64,000 bases of DNA. Source: Reutealis trisperma (taxonomy: Eukaryota; Streptophyta; Magnoliopsida; Malpighiales; Euphorbiaceae). A model generated the notes under the pieces. The model did not search any database and was not told the DNA's origin. It saw nothing but the letters and a program-made list of their open reading frames with translations. This document shows, in pieces, positions 33,790 to 46,811 of this stretch (within the stretch, counting starts at the first letter, position 1; each line of letters begins with the position of its first letter). Position numbers and translations under genes: made by a program. The stretch spans positions 436,501 to 500,500 of the forward strand of contig CANTUT010000393.1 in assembly GCA_947687605.1 (NCBI GenBank), in the 5' to 3' direction.

Positions 33790-34113
33790 CTAATAGAAAT
33801 AAGTTCATTTTTCTTATTTTTACTTATTTTAAATTATAATCCTTTTTTGTAAAATATAATTAATTTATTAATATATCCTTATTTGATGAATATTTTTTTA
33901 TTAATATAAGTAATCTACTTTTAATAAAACAATATGAATTATTTAAATAAAATAATTTAAGTTTAATAAAATAATATGATTCATTTAATATTAATGAATA
34001 AGTACATTAAAAAAAATGTTAATAAAATTTATTGATTTAATTATATTTTTTTTAATTTATATGAAAATTAAAATAAAGTTATTTTAATTTATGGGAGCAA
34101 TGGAGTCTAATAA
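33790..34113. mobile_element. Possible MITE
   Basis: The left end CATTCCGTCTAATAGAAATAAG and right end TTATGGGAGCAATGGAGTC are weakly inverted. The interior (AAGTTCATTTTTCTTATTTT versus AAAATTAAAATAAAGTTATT) is also partly mirror-like. Boundaries are uncertain. Confidence 0.3.
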
Positions 34114-35397
34114 TTGAAAGGTATATAACATTATCAATTATAAAGATGAAAGGTATATAATATAAGATGGCAGCCTTCAAAATTATTGGTACTCAATAAA
34201 AGGCTTTAATCAGATGTTAAGTGCACAATTGATTATCTTCCACTTGCCAAAATATCCAAATATTATCAACGACTGTGACATCCATTTGCATTCATCTTTC
34301 TTTTACCGCCAATTGAGATTTAATTATATTAAAATTTGTCAATTTACATTTACATAGTTTAAAAAGGTGATTATTACACCTTGTTTTGTGTCAATCATAC
34401 CTAAATTGAAACATTATCTAAAATTATTATTATTTTTTTTATGAATTTAAGAGTATCTTCTTCGCACTTGATTTATGTATTTAAAAATTAATTTTTATAT
34501 GAAAAATATTTAATGAACTGAAATAATATCATTTAAGAATTATTTATTGAGTATTAATTAAAAATTCAAATTTTAATCAATAAAATAAAAAAGTAAGCAT
34601 TTCATATTATGCATGTAAATAACTAATTTTTTTTTTTTTTTTTTTAAGAAAAGAGAATAATAGCATGATCTAATGTTAAGCCCAAATGGCATGTCTACAT
34701 TTTTATTTTCATCAAACTAAGGGTATTCACAGGTTAATTTAATGCTATTTTAATATGATATTCAATTTAATTCATAAATTACGGATTGAGAATTTTTCAA
34801 ACTCAACCCACGAAAATAACAAAAAATCCAATAAAATCTAACAAAAAACTCTAGTAGATTCCCTATAGTATAAAGAAACACAAGAAAATTGCATATCATA
34901 TATATGAATTATTAATTAACATAATAATCAATTAATCATTGTACATTTGAAAGTTTTTTTGTCCTTACTACTATAATTTTTAGGTAAAAATAGATAGACT
35001 AAGCCTAAGATGATAATAATTAAAAATGATAAGATTAACGGTCTTCTTTCTCTCATATATATATATATATATATATAAGGTTTTAATAAGTAGATATAGT
35101 TCCATAGTGGACCTTTTTTGTTTTATATATATAGCGTGGATTGCTTACTGCGGTTTGAAAAAAATATAAATCCACCCAATTTACGATATTTATCAAACCA
35201 TTATTTGATTGCACATTGGTTCGGGTTGGACGGTTAATAAGCACTCCTACATGAAACAAAGCCTAACATAGATAATATTATACATCTATATGACTTCATA
35301 TGCTTACAAATATTAGGAGTTTATATAGTTTTGAGAGTACTAATCTCAAAAGTTAGTTTATTAAGATTGAGATATTAATTATATATAAGTTCATTCA

Positions 35398-35985
35398 ACA
35401 TCTTATATTTAATACATATGAAATTTATATCTTAAAACTCCCCTTTAAGTAACAATAGGGCCAAGATAATTTTTAATTAAGCCAATTGACACTTGCAAAT
35501 TTATCATGAGAGAAATAAATTTGAAAATTCATTACTGGGTGAACATCTTATATTTAATTCATGTGAAATTTATATGTTAACACTCCTCTCAAATGATAAT
35601 TAGACCAAGACAATTTTCAATTTAGTCCAATGGATACATACAAATTTATTTGGGAGAAACAAATTTGAAAATTCATCACTAGATGCACATATCATATATT
35701 TAATTCATGTGAAATTTATATCTTAACGCTTTCCTTCAAGTGACAACCAGGTCAAGATAATTTTTTATTAAATCCAATTGATATTCACAAAATTATAATG
35801 GGAGAAACAAATTTGAAAATCCATCACTGAACAAACATATATTATATTTAATCAATGTGAAATTTATATTTTAACACTCTTTTTCAAATGACAACTAAGT
35901 TAAATTATTTTTTGTTAAATCCAATAGCAATTGACACTTATGAATTTATAATGAGAGAAACAAATTTGAAAGCTTATCAATGAGC
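35398..35985. repeat. Tandem repeat, about 147 bp, 4 copies
   Basis: Units begin near 35398, 35543, 35687 and 35835. All share TTATATTTAATnnATGTGAAAT, a TTAACACTC-type block, a CCAAGAYAATTTTTAATTAA-type block and GGGAGAAACAAATTTGAAAA. A partial related copy occurs near 36230-36300. It may descend from LTR or satellite-like DNA. Confidence 0.75.
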
Positions 35986-37500
35986 GAAAGACAATTGAAA
36001 AAATCACCATGTAGCAAGAATTAAAATTAAACTAAATTTGAAATATATCGAAATTTCAGTCTGAATTATGATAAACCCAAAACATAAAGAAATTGAAAAA
36101 AAAATTAAAATTATAGCATGAATTATGATAGACTAGGAGCAAGTGCATGGATCATTTTCCACTAGATATTATTTTACAATGTTGGAAACCCATATAATTT
36201 TGAAAGTGCAATCCTTGAAAAACTAATTTATTGAAATTAGAACGTCTAATTACGTATAAATTCATTGGATATCTCACTTGAAATTTGTATCTTTAACACA
36301 TGATCAAAAAGATTAGTAGTAATATAACATTGACATCTAACTAAATTAAAATAAAGAGTAAGACAAACTACCAAAGGACTATAAAATTTATACATGGAAA
36401 AAAAAAAAAAAGACTATAAAAATTATAAAATGAACAGAAAACTTTAGGAAAGAGATATATACCAAACCCTTTGGATAGAGAAACCTAAGGCAACTAACTT
36501 TAATAAAAAAAAAAAAAAAAACGTATATTATATAGAATAAAAGATGTACTAATAATTCTATAGGTATCTCCAGTTAGAGTAATTTACATTGAATATAGAA
36601 ATCAATGGGTAATTCTGTTAATCAACGAATTTTGTACCCACAAGCACTTATCATATAGGGATTTAATGTTAGTGTTAATATTAAATTAAAATTTAACAGT
36701 CACTTTATAATTAAATTCGTAGAATTGAAATGAATATTTTTTAATATTTTAAATATAAATTTTTTTAAAAATATAAAATTCCAAATAAAATTTTGTGATA
36801 TTTATATATTCTAAATGGATCATAAGAGTGATCATTAAAACGAAAAATTAGTGATTGTGATGCAAAGCTAATATCCATGTGGGGGATGTAAAGTCAGTTG
36901 TTGTTAATGAATGCAAATACCAATAAACAAAAATGTGAAATACTATTGTGATATAGTGGTTCAACTATCCCATTCCATGGGTCTTATGATTTGTGCCTTC
37001 AAAATTAGGACACTTCTCCTATCCTGTCATATTGGAAACGGAAAGCTTAGCAGCCATATGTACATGTGTATACACTCCATGGCCTAAACAGGAATTGTTT
37101 CCTTGCCTGTGTTTGGAGGTGACAAATGGGTTGGATTGTTTTGGTGTGTCTTTATGATTTGAGTTTTTTTAAAATTAGGGTCATTTTAGTATTGACAATT
37201 TTTTTTCTTTTCCATCTAAGTTGAATCGTTTCATATTGGAAGAAAAAAGTTCAAATTAAATTTAAGTCAAATTACAGATTTTGAGTTAAATCGAATTAGT
37301 TATAATATTAATTTTTTTTTTCTTAACACTAAATGTATGAATCTTTTTATTTAAACCAAGTTAATTTTGAATTAATCGAGTTACATTCAAATCAAATCAA
37401 ATAAATTTATAAGTTAATTCTCAATAAAAAAAAACACAGAAAAATAAACTTAGATTGGTGTGTTAGTCGGATTATGCCATAAATTGGAATGAAATATATT

Positions 37501-38108
37501 CCGTTAGAAATTACAAAATCACATGCAAAAGATCCGATAAAAACGAGTATCTAATGAGGATCACAAAAATGTATTGACGACTTATTCAAATGTAAACAAA
37601 GAAAATAACCAAAAAACAAATGAAAGAAAAGAAAAAATGGCTTTCTCGCCGTGGCCAAGTCCATCAAGGGTAGCCTTGAATAAAGGGCTTAGTGGTGTAG
37701 ATGAGAGGGAGACAACCTAGCAAAGCAGTTTGAAAGGTTTTCTAAAGTTGAATTTTACCGTTTTTTCACTTTTTAACAAACCAATTTATGTTCTAAAAAT
37801 CACAAAATCTACTCCGTTAGAAACCACAAAATCACATGCAAAAAATCTGATGAAAATGAGTACCTAATGAGGATCACAAAAATGCATCGACGACTTATTT
37901 AAGCGTAGACAAAGAAAATAATCAAAAAATAAAGAAAAGTAAAGGAAAAAGGACTTTCTCACCAGTGGCCAAGGCCATTAGGGGTAGCCTTGAATAAAGG
38001 CTTTAGTGGTGCAAATGAGAGGGAGATTACCTAGTAAAGCAGTTTAAAAAGTTTTATAAAATTGAGTTTTACCGTTTTTTCACTTTTTAATAAGCCAATT
38101 TATGTTAT
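37501..38108. repeat. Tandem duplication, about 313 bp, 2 copies
   Basis: Unit 1 (37501-37813) and unit 2 (37814-38108) both start CCGTTAGAAA, contain GAGGATCACAAAAATG, a GGGTAGCCTTGAATAAAGG block and end with ACCGTTTTTTCACTTTTTAA followed by CAATTTATGTT. High similarity indicates a fairly recent event. No coding potential is seen. Confidence 0.8.
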
Positions 38109-38519
38109 AGCAAGATTAACTAATTTTTAAGCTTGTCTCTATATTTCGTTTACTCTTCTTATGGAACTAAAGGAGTATCCTGTGGTTAATTTGCTGGTTA
38201 ATAAAACTATTGCCTTTCTATAAAAAAAAAAAAAAAAAAAAAATTCCATTAAAATTTAAAATCAAAATCTTATTGATGGAAATCTAGGTACTGTTTATTT
38301 AAAGGTCAAATCCATTAAACCCTTATAAACTGTATAATAAATCTCATATAATAATCGTAATAATGACTGATGGATATAAAGGATAAGCGTCCTTTGAAAC
38401 AAAAGAGATTAAAGTTAGATTAGATAAGATTGATTGGATAAATTTTATTTTAGTCGAAGCCAAATTGAAACGATAATTAGAAAATCAAACATATATATAT
38501 ATATATGACTTGAATAAAG

Positions 38520-38560
<41 letters not shown>

Positions 38561-38987
38561 TTGAATAAAATATTTTTAGTTTATTTTTACCAATAAATTA
38601 GTGGTTGAAGATTGGCAGATTTGAGTATTCCATGACGTTAGGTGCTTTGCTACCAATACCATGCCAAAGGAATGGTGCCTCTGCTTGTATGATTAGATTT
38701 ATTTATTGTGATGGCAATTGGCAATAATGCTGCATACTGTATTTTACAAATAATAAAAATAGTGATGATTATATATATACGACATGTAGCCTTTCAAATT
38801 AGAATTTTAGGTTGAAAAAATTAGGATGAAAATTAATAATGAAATTTCTTTGGACCAACAATTAATTAATCAAACCATCTAACATAATACATTAAAAATT
38901 GAATAACCATTCTCAAAAAATAAAAATGTTAAATAACAATATATAAATATATACACGCACATTAAATATATTAATTAAATTTCAAAC

Positions 38988-39120
38988 TGTTATAATTATC
39001 CCACATCGCTAACTTAGTAATTTGTTATAATATACATAATGTGAATTATACATCCTCTTCTTTTAAGCTAATTTTTTAGAATAAATTTTATTTAAATCTA
39101 TTTGATATAATCGAACCTAG
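38988..39120. mobile_element. LTR-end relic
   Basis: TGTTATAATTATCCCACATCGCTAACTTAG is reminiscent of the TGTTAGAATnnTCCCACATCG starts of many plant LTR/TRIM elements, followed by an AT-rich body ending near TTTGATATAATCGAACC, a degenerate TTTGGTATCAGAGC-like junction. No partner LTR was found. Confidence 0.4.
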
Positions 39121-39414
39121 ACTACAATTTAACACTATATTTATTATTAATTATTTTTTTTAAAAAGAGTTTTCCCATGAAAATAACATTATAATAAATT
39201 ATTAATTATCTTCTAAAAAAATAAATTATTAGTTATTGATTAGACTTTATACATATCATTTTCAGCTATGCCCTACTGATGTTCACAACTAGAATACTCC
39301 ATTTCCCAAATTGTCTTTTCTTAAATGGAACAGATATTAGTGGGAACATTATCAAAGTGACTAGGCCTTAATTTGTTATAACTTTATCAAGCATATAATA
39401 TGCACTTATAAACA

Positions 39415-40024
39415 TAATTATTCTTCTGATTTTAAAATATCTATCATTTAAAAATTTTTTTCAAAATATTTATCATTTTAAAATTTTAAAAAAATATTTA
39501 TAATTTTTTTTAATTTTACACTCTTTTTATTTCTCTATTAAACATTTATATTAAGTATTTTTTCTCCACATTAAAATAAAAAAGCATTTTAGACTTTTTA
39601 CCTTATAATTATGATAATTTAATAATTTTTTTTAATTTACATGCTGAAATATTAAACGATATATATGTTAAAACGAAGAAAATACTCTTCCAACTCTAAA
39701 ATATCTATTGTTTTACATATTTTTTTCTAAAATATCAATCATTTTAAAATTTTATGAAAATATTTATTATTTTTTCAAACCTTATCTTTTTTTATTCATT
39801 TACTAAATATTTGCATTACTTACTTTTATTTCTCTACATCAAAATAAAAAAAAAATATTTTAGTATTTTTATATTAAAATTATGACAAGTTAATAACTTT
39901 TTAATCGTCTATAAAAACTTTAAACAACATATATTTTAAAGCAATTTTTTACACATACTTCTAAAAAAAATAGTATCAAATTTTAAATTTATAATATTTT
40001 GTATTATAAGGAAGATAATGGAGT
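39415..40024. mobile_element. Two adjacent diverged MITE-like copies
   Basis: Both halves contain AAAATATCTATYRTTT, then AAAATATTTATnATTTT, TTATTCATTTACTAAAT-like sequence, ACATCAAAATAAAAAA and a mirrored end (AAACGAAGAAAATACTC; GAAGATAATGGAGTATTAC). The plan matches the Stowaway-like copies at 17.6 and 48.7 kb. Boundaries are approximate. Confidence 0.45.
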
Positions 40025-42306
40025 ATTACCATTAGAGATTATTTATGTGAATTTACTAGTCAATACTACAACATACAAGCTCACCACCACTAACTAGGTA
40101 ATGAAGGTGGGTAAGCTAGGCAAGCAATGTGAATGCAAATTCTATTCTTGATAGGTGGCCAAAGGGCAAAGGCATAAAGAATACAATTTAGAATTCTAAT
40201 TTTCTTTTTATAAGAAATTATGAACCTTAATAGTGAAAATTTTCTTTTCCAAAGTTGATAAATAAAAGTAGTATAAGATTCAAAGTTATGGAATGGATTC
40301 AAAGCAATAAATGCATTTACAACTACAATTAGTGGGAATTTGTTTATTATTTTATGTGCAAAATTTCCACACGGATAGATAAACTCTATACAATTCACAA
40401 TGTGCAAAATTTCAAGGTCAAGCTTGTTATGCTGAAAAATAATGTTGTTAAGTAGCTGGTGATGGCTAAAACCAACCTTCCACAAATCACAACCTACAAG
40501 TCTTTTTTTTTTTTCTTTTACTTTATTATTAGTAATTATTAATTGGTCTTTTTCATCCCTAATAAGATGAAAATTATATTATTGTTATTACTATGATTAT
40601 TAATTACTTATTTATTATTATTATTTATTAAATAAGATAAAAATCACTAAAAACGGTGAGATTTGAAATTTAAATTTTAATCCGAGCTAAATTAATTAAA
40701 AAATAACTTATTTATGTTATGATACAAAGAGTATAATTTAAATTTATATACATTAGTATCTAAAAAAAAAAAATACTACAACTTTTCTGTATATTTTCCA
40801 ATTAATAGAAAGTAAATTTATTAATGTGGGAAATAGTCAAGTTGATAAAATCAATAAGATGATGATGAGACAATGATTTAAAAAGTACTATGATTATCAA
40901 GGTCTTAAGTAAAATGCAACCATTTTTAAAATTTAGTTGCTTTAGTAGGTGCCATGCTATGCAATTTTTTATGAGTACTTGAAAAGAGGAAGCAAAAAGA
41001 AAAGTGTAAATAACAATGAAAAGGATGATTAGGAAACAAACAACTTGCCAATTGCCATAAAAAGGGCATATGAGGATTGCACTAAGCCCTGAATTAAGGC
41101 AGAAAAATCATCTTTACTTAGAGCTAGACTTTCCAAATTCCACTTGTAATCAAATCTTTTAATTATCTTTATAAATTAATGTAACTTAATGAAAACTACC
41201 CAATTAATTAAAAAATATAACGTAATGAAACAATAAACTTTTGATCAATGGTATTAAAATCATTCTCATAGTACCATAACCTAAAGATCTTTAGCCACAT
41301 TTAAATTTTGATATAGTTAATGCTAAAATCATCAAAACTGAGATTCTGAAATTTGAAAATTCTATTAAGTTCGACTTTAACGATATTATATTTAAATTAT
41401 AATTTATTATGTTTAATTTGAATAAAAATAAAAAATTAATAATATATAGATCTACCATTAAGAGTATCCCTGATAGTATCTTTTATTATAAAGAGCATAT
41501 TTTATTCAAGAGCATCTTACTTGATAAAAAATATAAAATTTTATTTAACTCTAATGAACTCTTCACATTTTACTTTTTATTTTACTTTATTCCATAAATA
41601 TTAATTATTTTAATTTTTTAGTTTATCTAATAAAAAAATTATATTAAAATTATATAAAGTGTATAGAAACATGCGTTACATTAATTAAAATTAAAATAAA
41701 TTATATAAAGTATATAGAAACGTCTGTTAGAGTTTTATTTTTTAATATAAGATCTTTGTAATAAAGAGTTTGATATATATAATAAGTATATTAGAGATGC
41801 TCTAATTTCTTAAGCTGAAAAATTATGAAGTCCAGTGAATGCATAAAAATATATTGCATTCTACAATTATAAATACATGAAATTCACATGAATTTACCAA
41901 ATAATTTATCTTTTAAGCTTGCTATAATAATAAATTCAATATGATACGTGCACTAGCACACAAAACTATCCCAAAATAACAATAAAAAAAATATGCACAC
42001 AAATAAGGATATTAAAAAAATAGAAAAAACCCATGAACAAAAGCAAGAAAAAACACACAGCACATGGAATGAAAGCATAGACGCAATAAGCCAATCCATC
42101 CATGAAAAAGCCAACCCCTTTTCTCTTCCCCACAACCGAGTCCCCAGAAAAAATTTTCACTGACTCACACTCATGACTCAGTTCAAAAGGTTGAAAATCT
42201 ATGGGGCCCATCCAACCTTTTGCAGGTCTTATACACTGTGTATTCACACATCATATATACGTACACTTTCACTATAAGTCTGTAAACTTCCCTTTCAAGG
42301 CCATTC

Positions 42307-42326
42307 TTTCTCTCTCTCTCTCTCTA
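42307..42326. repeat. (TC)n microsatellite in 5' leader
   Basis: A run of TC dinucleotides lies 240 bp upstream of the ATG at 42563, followed by poly-T. CT-rich tracts like this are common in plant 5' UTRs and core promoters. Confidence 0.7.
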
Positions 42327-42562
42327 GATTTTCTTTCCTTTTTCTTTTTCTTTATTTTAAGTTTTAACCCATTTTCTAGTTTCCACTCCTTTACAACAAC
42401 GCCAAGAAAATAAAGAAACGCTCTGATTTTTTTTTTTTTTTTTTTATCTGTCTCTGTGTCTAACGGAGTAGTAAAACCTGTTTCAGTTTCTTTTTTCAAT
42501 ATCTGTGATGGTCAGACTGGTGGTTTTTGTGGTTGTGGTGTTTCTTTAGGCTGAGAAAGAAA

Positions 42563-45434
42563 ATGGGTTCTTGCGTTTCAGTCCACAAAGGCACGCCAGA
42601 GTCAGCCATGAAATTAGGAGTGTCTTTTGGGTCTAAAACAGACAATCTTGTAATTCCAGAATCACCCATCAAAGATAAACAGGTCAATGGTGACCGCTCT
42701 TCAATCAAAACTTTCGAGGATTATGGTATGGTCTTAATCTTTAGTTTAGTTTTGTTGCTTAAATGATTAAAACAAAGACATGGGTGTTTTTTTTTCTTTT
42801 GTTTATGTGCGATCTGAAATGGGTGGTGGTGGTGGTGGTGGTGGTGGGGTGTGTTGAAGTTGCTTTAGATGTGTCCCCATATGCTTGCTTGAAGATATCA
42901 AGAAAAATATTTTAATAATAAATTAGTGTTTTTTTTTGTTAAGTAATATTTGGTGCTGTTTTTGTGTGGATTTCACAGTGATATTTTTCTTAATGGATCT
43001 TAGACATGTTTTGGTGTGATTGATTTGCCTGATTGACCGGCCGGCTTCTTGTTGTATTAATTCTGATTATTTGCTTTTCTTTGGTCATATCAGTTTTTTT
43101 TTTTTCCAAATATTTTTTCATTTATAATCTTCTAGAGTCTTTTTTACACCATTTTAGGGAACTTTTCAGCTTCCTTCTAGTATGCTATTGATTGATTTTT
43201 ATTATTAATTCTTTTTTTTTTTTTAAATTATTGATTCTTTTCTTTATGACGTTTATTGATTTTTTTTTATTTTATTAGTTATAAGATAGAATTAATTATT
43301 AGCCTAATATTGGAAGAGGAAAAGACATGAAAAGAGGATATTGTGGTATGGATATATTATGAAATTACAAGGATTTTTATTAATGAAAAAAAAAAAATCT
43401 CTTTGTAAAATGGGGTTGAGTAAAATTTATTTGGGCTAGCTTAAAAGAAGAGGGTGACCAATTCACTTTATATATACTATAATAAGTTCCTAAGTTAGCG
43501 GTGTGGGGCAATTCTAGCATTCTTGATATAATAAGTCCCTAAGTTAGCGATGTGGAGCAATTCTAACATTCTTGATGGAATTAATACGGACCCTTGCAAA
43601 GTGAAGAGTCTTGTGCATTGGGAGTCCTTATCTTAATTTTCATTTGATTAAAATTTTCTTATTAAAGAGTCTGTGCTGCTGTTCTGCAAGAATAACAATA
43701 GGAATTATTCAGCGTGGAAGATAAAACCCAGGTTTTTAGCTGTGAAGATTGTGTTTTTCCCCAACTGGTTATAACAAGAGGTTAGGCAGAGTGGTGTATC
43801 TTTGCTTGAATCTGGCTATGTATTAACTTTGGATTCTTTAGCAGAACACCACATTGCTATATGTCATCTAAATTTGTAACCTTTTGCTATTCAGACAAGT
43901 TATTAACTTACATTCAACAACTTATTTATTATAGTTAATATTAGAGACTGAGTTGGGAAAATTGTCCTTGCCTTTTGAAAATATGCACCCATGTGGGGCC
44001 ATTAGTTATTGCCACATTGATGATCATGTGTCGTGTGTCAAATGTTAACCGTTCTTGAAGGAGACTGGGTGAGATATGGTCCACAATTTAGGAATGGGTT
44101 GAAATGTGGTTTTCATTTGTTTTCTTTGTTATGAATGTCACTATTAATTGATATCTATGAGATATTTGGTAATACTGTGAAGAAACTGAACAACAACATC
44201 CACGAAGATTAAGATGTAAATTATAGCTGATTACTATAGCTGTTTGTGATGTATCTTCCCAGTCCATTGGGGTTCTGACAATGACATTGAATGCTGATTC
44301 ACAAATCATAAGTTCTTTTTTTTTTTTTTTTCTGTCTTCTGTGAGGATCTGACATAAATGGATAAGAGATGAATGCCAGGTTTTCTTGAATAACTTGGCA
44401 AATTAAGGAAATGTGTATTTTACAAATAAAGCCTCACAATCAAGAATGATTAAATTTACTGTTGTTTCAAATTCTGCTTCAGCTACCTTTTGTGCTTATT
44501 TGAGGGTTGAAGTTGATATTTGCTTTCTTACTTTTTGCAGGAAGCAAAGATGAAACCTTTTTCGATTCCCAACCGTGGTTAGACTCAGATTGCGAAGATG
44601 ATTTCTTCAGTGTTAATGGTGGTAAGAAAATGTTATATTTTTCTGGAAGCTTATTACAGTTTTTGATCCAAATTGTTGGGTGGTTTCTCTCAAAACATTA
44701 CTGCAATATATTGAACTTTCAACTAAATTTGTGGCGTACTCCTAAGTTACATAGCTAGTCTATGCAATATGACATTATATAGACTGCAGAATGTGACCAA
44801 TCATGAATTTGATTATACCCTGCTGACTAGCTGGTTCTAGCATGCATTGCCATTGTCTATATTAACAATCATGTTATTTTTATTTTCTATGTTAATACAC
44901 ATGAGAGATGTTAATGCATGCAGAAATGTTGACTTATGTTACTTCCGTGATTTCTCTCTTCCTTATGCAGAATTTACCCCATCTCGAGGCAGTACCCCAG
45001 TGCATCACAGCTTTGGCTTGGGGACACCTAAAATCAACAAAACCATTTTGGAGGATAGACTTCCTGGTTCCATACCCGGACCTTCCCCATCAGGGAAGAA
45101 GAAACTATCTGAACTTTTCCGAGAGAGTTTGAGAGAAGAACCAGATGCTGACGATCACCGTACCTCAGGCAGCCAGAATATTTCCAATGGCAAAATAGAA
45201 GTGAAGACAACCATTCTTGATGTTCTTCCCAAATCTGCCTCAGGTACCCCTTATGTCTCAGGACTTAATAGTGTCTGTAGTAGTGAAAGGACTGCTAATG
45301 GAGAGCCCTTATTTGAGAGGGAGAAATCAATTAAATCCTCTCAATGTTGCCTCCCAAGTTTGATTTCTTGCCGTAGTTTTAGTGAGAGGAAGAAGAAGAT
45401 GAGTCCGGCTATAGCTGTAAATGATAAAGCCTAG
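42563..45434 (+). CDS. N-myristoylated protein of unknown function, At3g27210-like
   Basis: Three exons assembled: 42563-42725, 44541-44621, 44971-45434; all borders are GT-AG, the frame closes, total 708 nt (235 residues). The N-terminus MGSCVSVHK is a strong myristoylation/palmitoylation signal (Gly2, Cys4), so the protein should sit on the cytosolic face of a membrane. Other features: FDSQPWLDSDCEDDFFSVNG, then FTPSRGSTPVH, a basic GKKKLSELFRESL helix, and a cysteine-containing QCCLPSLISCRSF segment near the C-terminus. This motif order matches, from memory, the Arabidopsis uncharacterised protein At3g27210. No enzymatic domain is visible; function unknown. Intron 1 (1.8 kb) holds a (GGT)n run and a 49-bp tandem duplication. 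The CDS start in exon 1 is the only ATG giving the signature. Confidence 0.88.
42821..42849. repeat. (GGT)n microsatellite in intron 1
   Basis: About nine GGT units follow the first splice donor by 95 bp. It would be a G-rich tract in the pre-mRNA of the myristoylated-protein gene. Confidence 0.75.
43479..43576. repeat. 49-bp tandem duplication resembling an LTR end
   Basis: ATAATAAGTYCCTAAGTTAGC occurs at 43479 and 43528, each followed by GRTGTGGRGCAATTCTARCATTCTTGAT. The reverse complement gives TGTTAGAATTGCTCCACATCG, the typical start of plant LTR/TRIM elements; the 39.0-kb relic shares it. It lies in intron 1. Confidence 0.75.
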
Positions 45435-46811
45435 TTTCTGGTATCTGCAAGGCAATGTAAATGGAAAATGCTAGGTTCTCAAACACCCTTGAGGTCATAA
45501 GTTACTTCGCTATATGATCAGATTATGTAAGTACGAGGGAACTTTGGTTTTTTTTTTTTTTTTTTGGGTGGGATAAAGGGCAAATATAAAGGCTACAAAT
45601 GGTGGAGAAGTTTTATCCTGAAGTATCATAGATTTTCTCTAGTTTTAGAGGGAAATTGATTCTAGAGAGATTTTTCCTGCAATAAGAGGAGAAGACCATT
45701 AAATTGCCCTTGTAATGATGATATTTGTTAACAATTTCTATATAATTTATAAAGAAGATTGCATCTGGTGTGCATATGCTGGTATTTTTGAATGTAAAAT
45801 TATGGATAATTTTTCTTTTTTTTGCACTATACTTGCAATGAATGTATAGCTGCAAAAACGCAAATAAATACCTCAGCTGTAGCAGAAAACAAAAGTCCAA
45901 ATTCAATATGACTGATGAGCATCAAAATATCCATTGCAGAACCTACCGAAACTGCAACTTCGTTGTCTAGGACATGAGCCATAACAACTAAAAGCAAAAT
46001 GGGCCAATCTGTATTGGGGGGACCAACTGATATTTCTTCATGCTTCACAATATGCAAGCAAGAAATAGAATAGACAAATAGTCAATTCTGCAAGAAATTA
46101 GCAGTGGCAGACTTGCACTTACCTTTGGACTCTAGTGCAGGTTTCATGACGGGGGTCTATAGGTTGTGTGAGCGTAGAGCTTCATAAGATTGCAAGTAAG
46201 GACATACTTCATTATTAAATTCAACTATTTTCTCCATGAATAAAAAACTGATTCAATGTTCAGCTATTTAACACGCTATAGACACTATTCGGAATAAATT
46301 ATGTGTAAAAATTTAATTCAATTAAATTCTATTAATAGAATTCAATTCAATTAATGATGAAATTCATTTGAATTCTATTATTATAAAATGATAAAATTCA
46401 ATTAAGCTATTGTTTGAAATAATTAAAAAGTAAAAAAAAAAAAATAATTATCTTCTCATTTTATCCTAATATGGAAAGAACAATGTTTAATTTTAAATGA
46501 GGTCTTTTGGATTTCAATAGTGAAGTTTATTAAAGGTTTATTTGGTACACCTTGAAATCGGATTCCTGAAGGAATAAGATTTCAAATTGGACCTATAAAG
46601 ATTGAGACTTTAATCCTACTTAATGTAACTGGGAGTTAGAGAAATATCAATCCTAGTCTTATTTAATGTAACTTGACAACGTACGTATCTACCTCTTATT
46701 ATTATTATTATTATTATAATGCAAACTGGGAAACTTTCATTTCATATCATAAAACAAGCTAGAAGAAACAAACGAAGGAGGATTAACATATCTAGGTCTT
46801 ATGGTTTTATT
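45435..46811. other. 3' flank and intergenic region
   Basis: The first 350 bp are probably 3' UTR of the myristoylated-protein gene. At about 45840-46060 the minus strand has an exon-like open stretch described separately. An AATTC-rich palindrome lies at about 46300-46400, and a possible MITE with TTTATTTGGTACACC end at about 46535-46680. Confidence 0.35.

Larger units (their letters stand above)
32202..42250. other. Gene-free, repeat-rich intergenic region
   Basis: No gene is recognised over about 10 kb. It holds four tandem-duplication blocks (32355-32640, 33268-33640, 35398-35985, 37501-38108), an LTR-end relic (about 38988-39120), a MITE cluster (39415-40024), (TA)n tracts (35056-35077, 38493-38508, 38522-38557) and poly-A patches. 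A 131-codon open frame on the minus strand at 40090-40485 has no recognisable motif and is not called as a gene. Confidence 0.45.

Noticed and set aside
40090..40485. 131-codon ORF on the minus strand
   Set aside because: No recognisable domain, no promoter context, biased composition typical of chance ORFs; not enough to call a gene.
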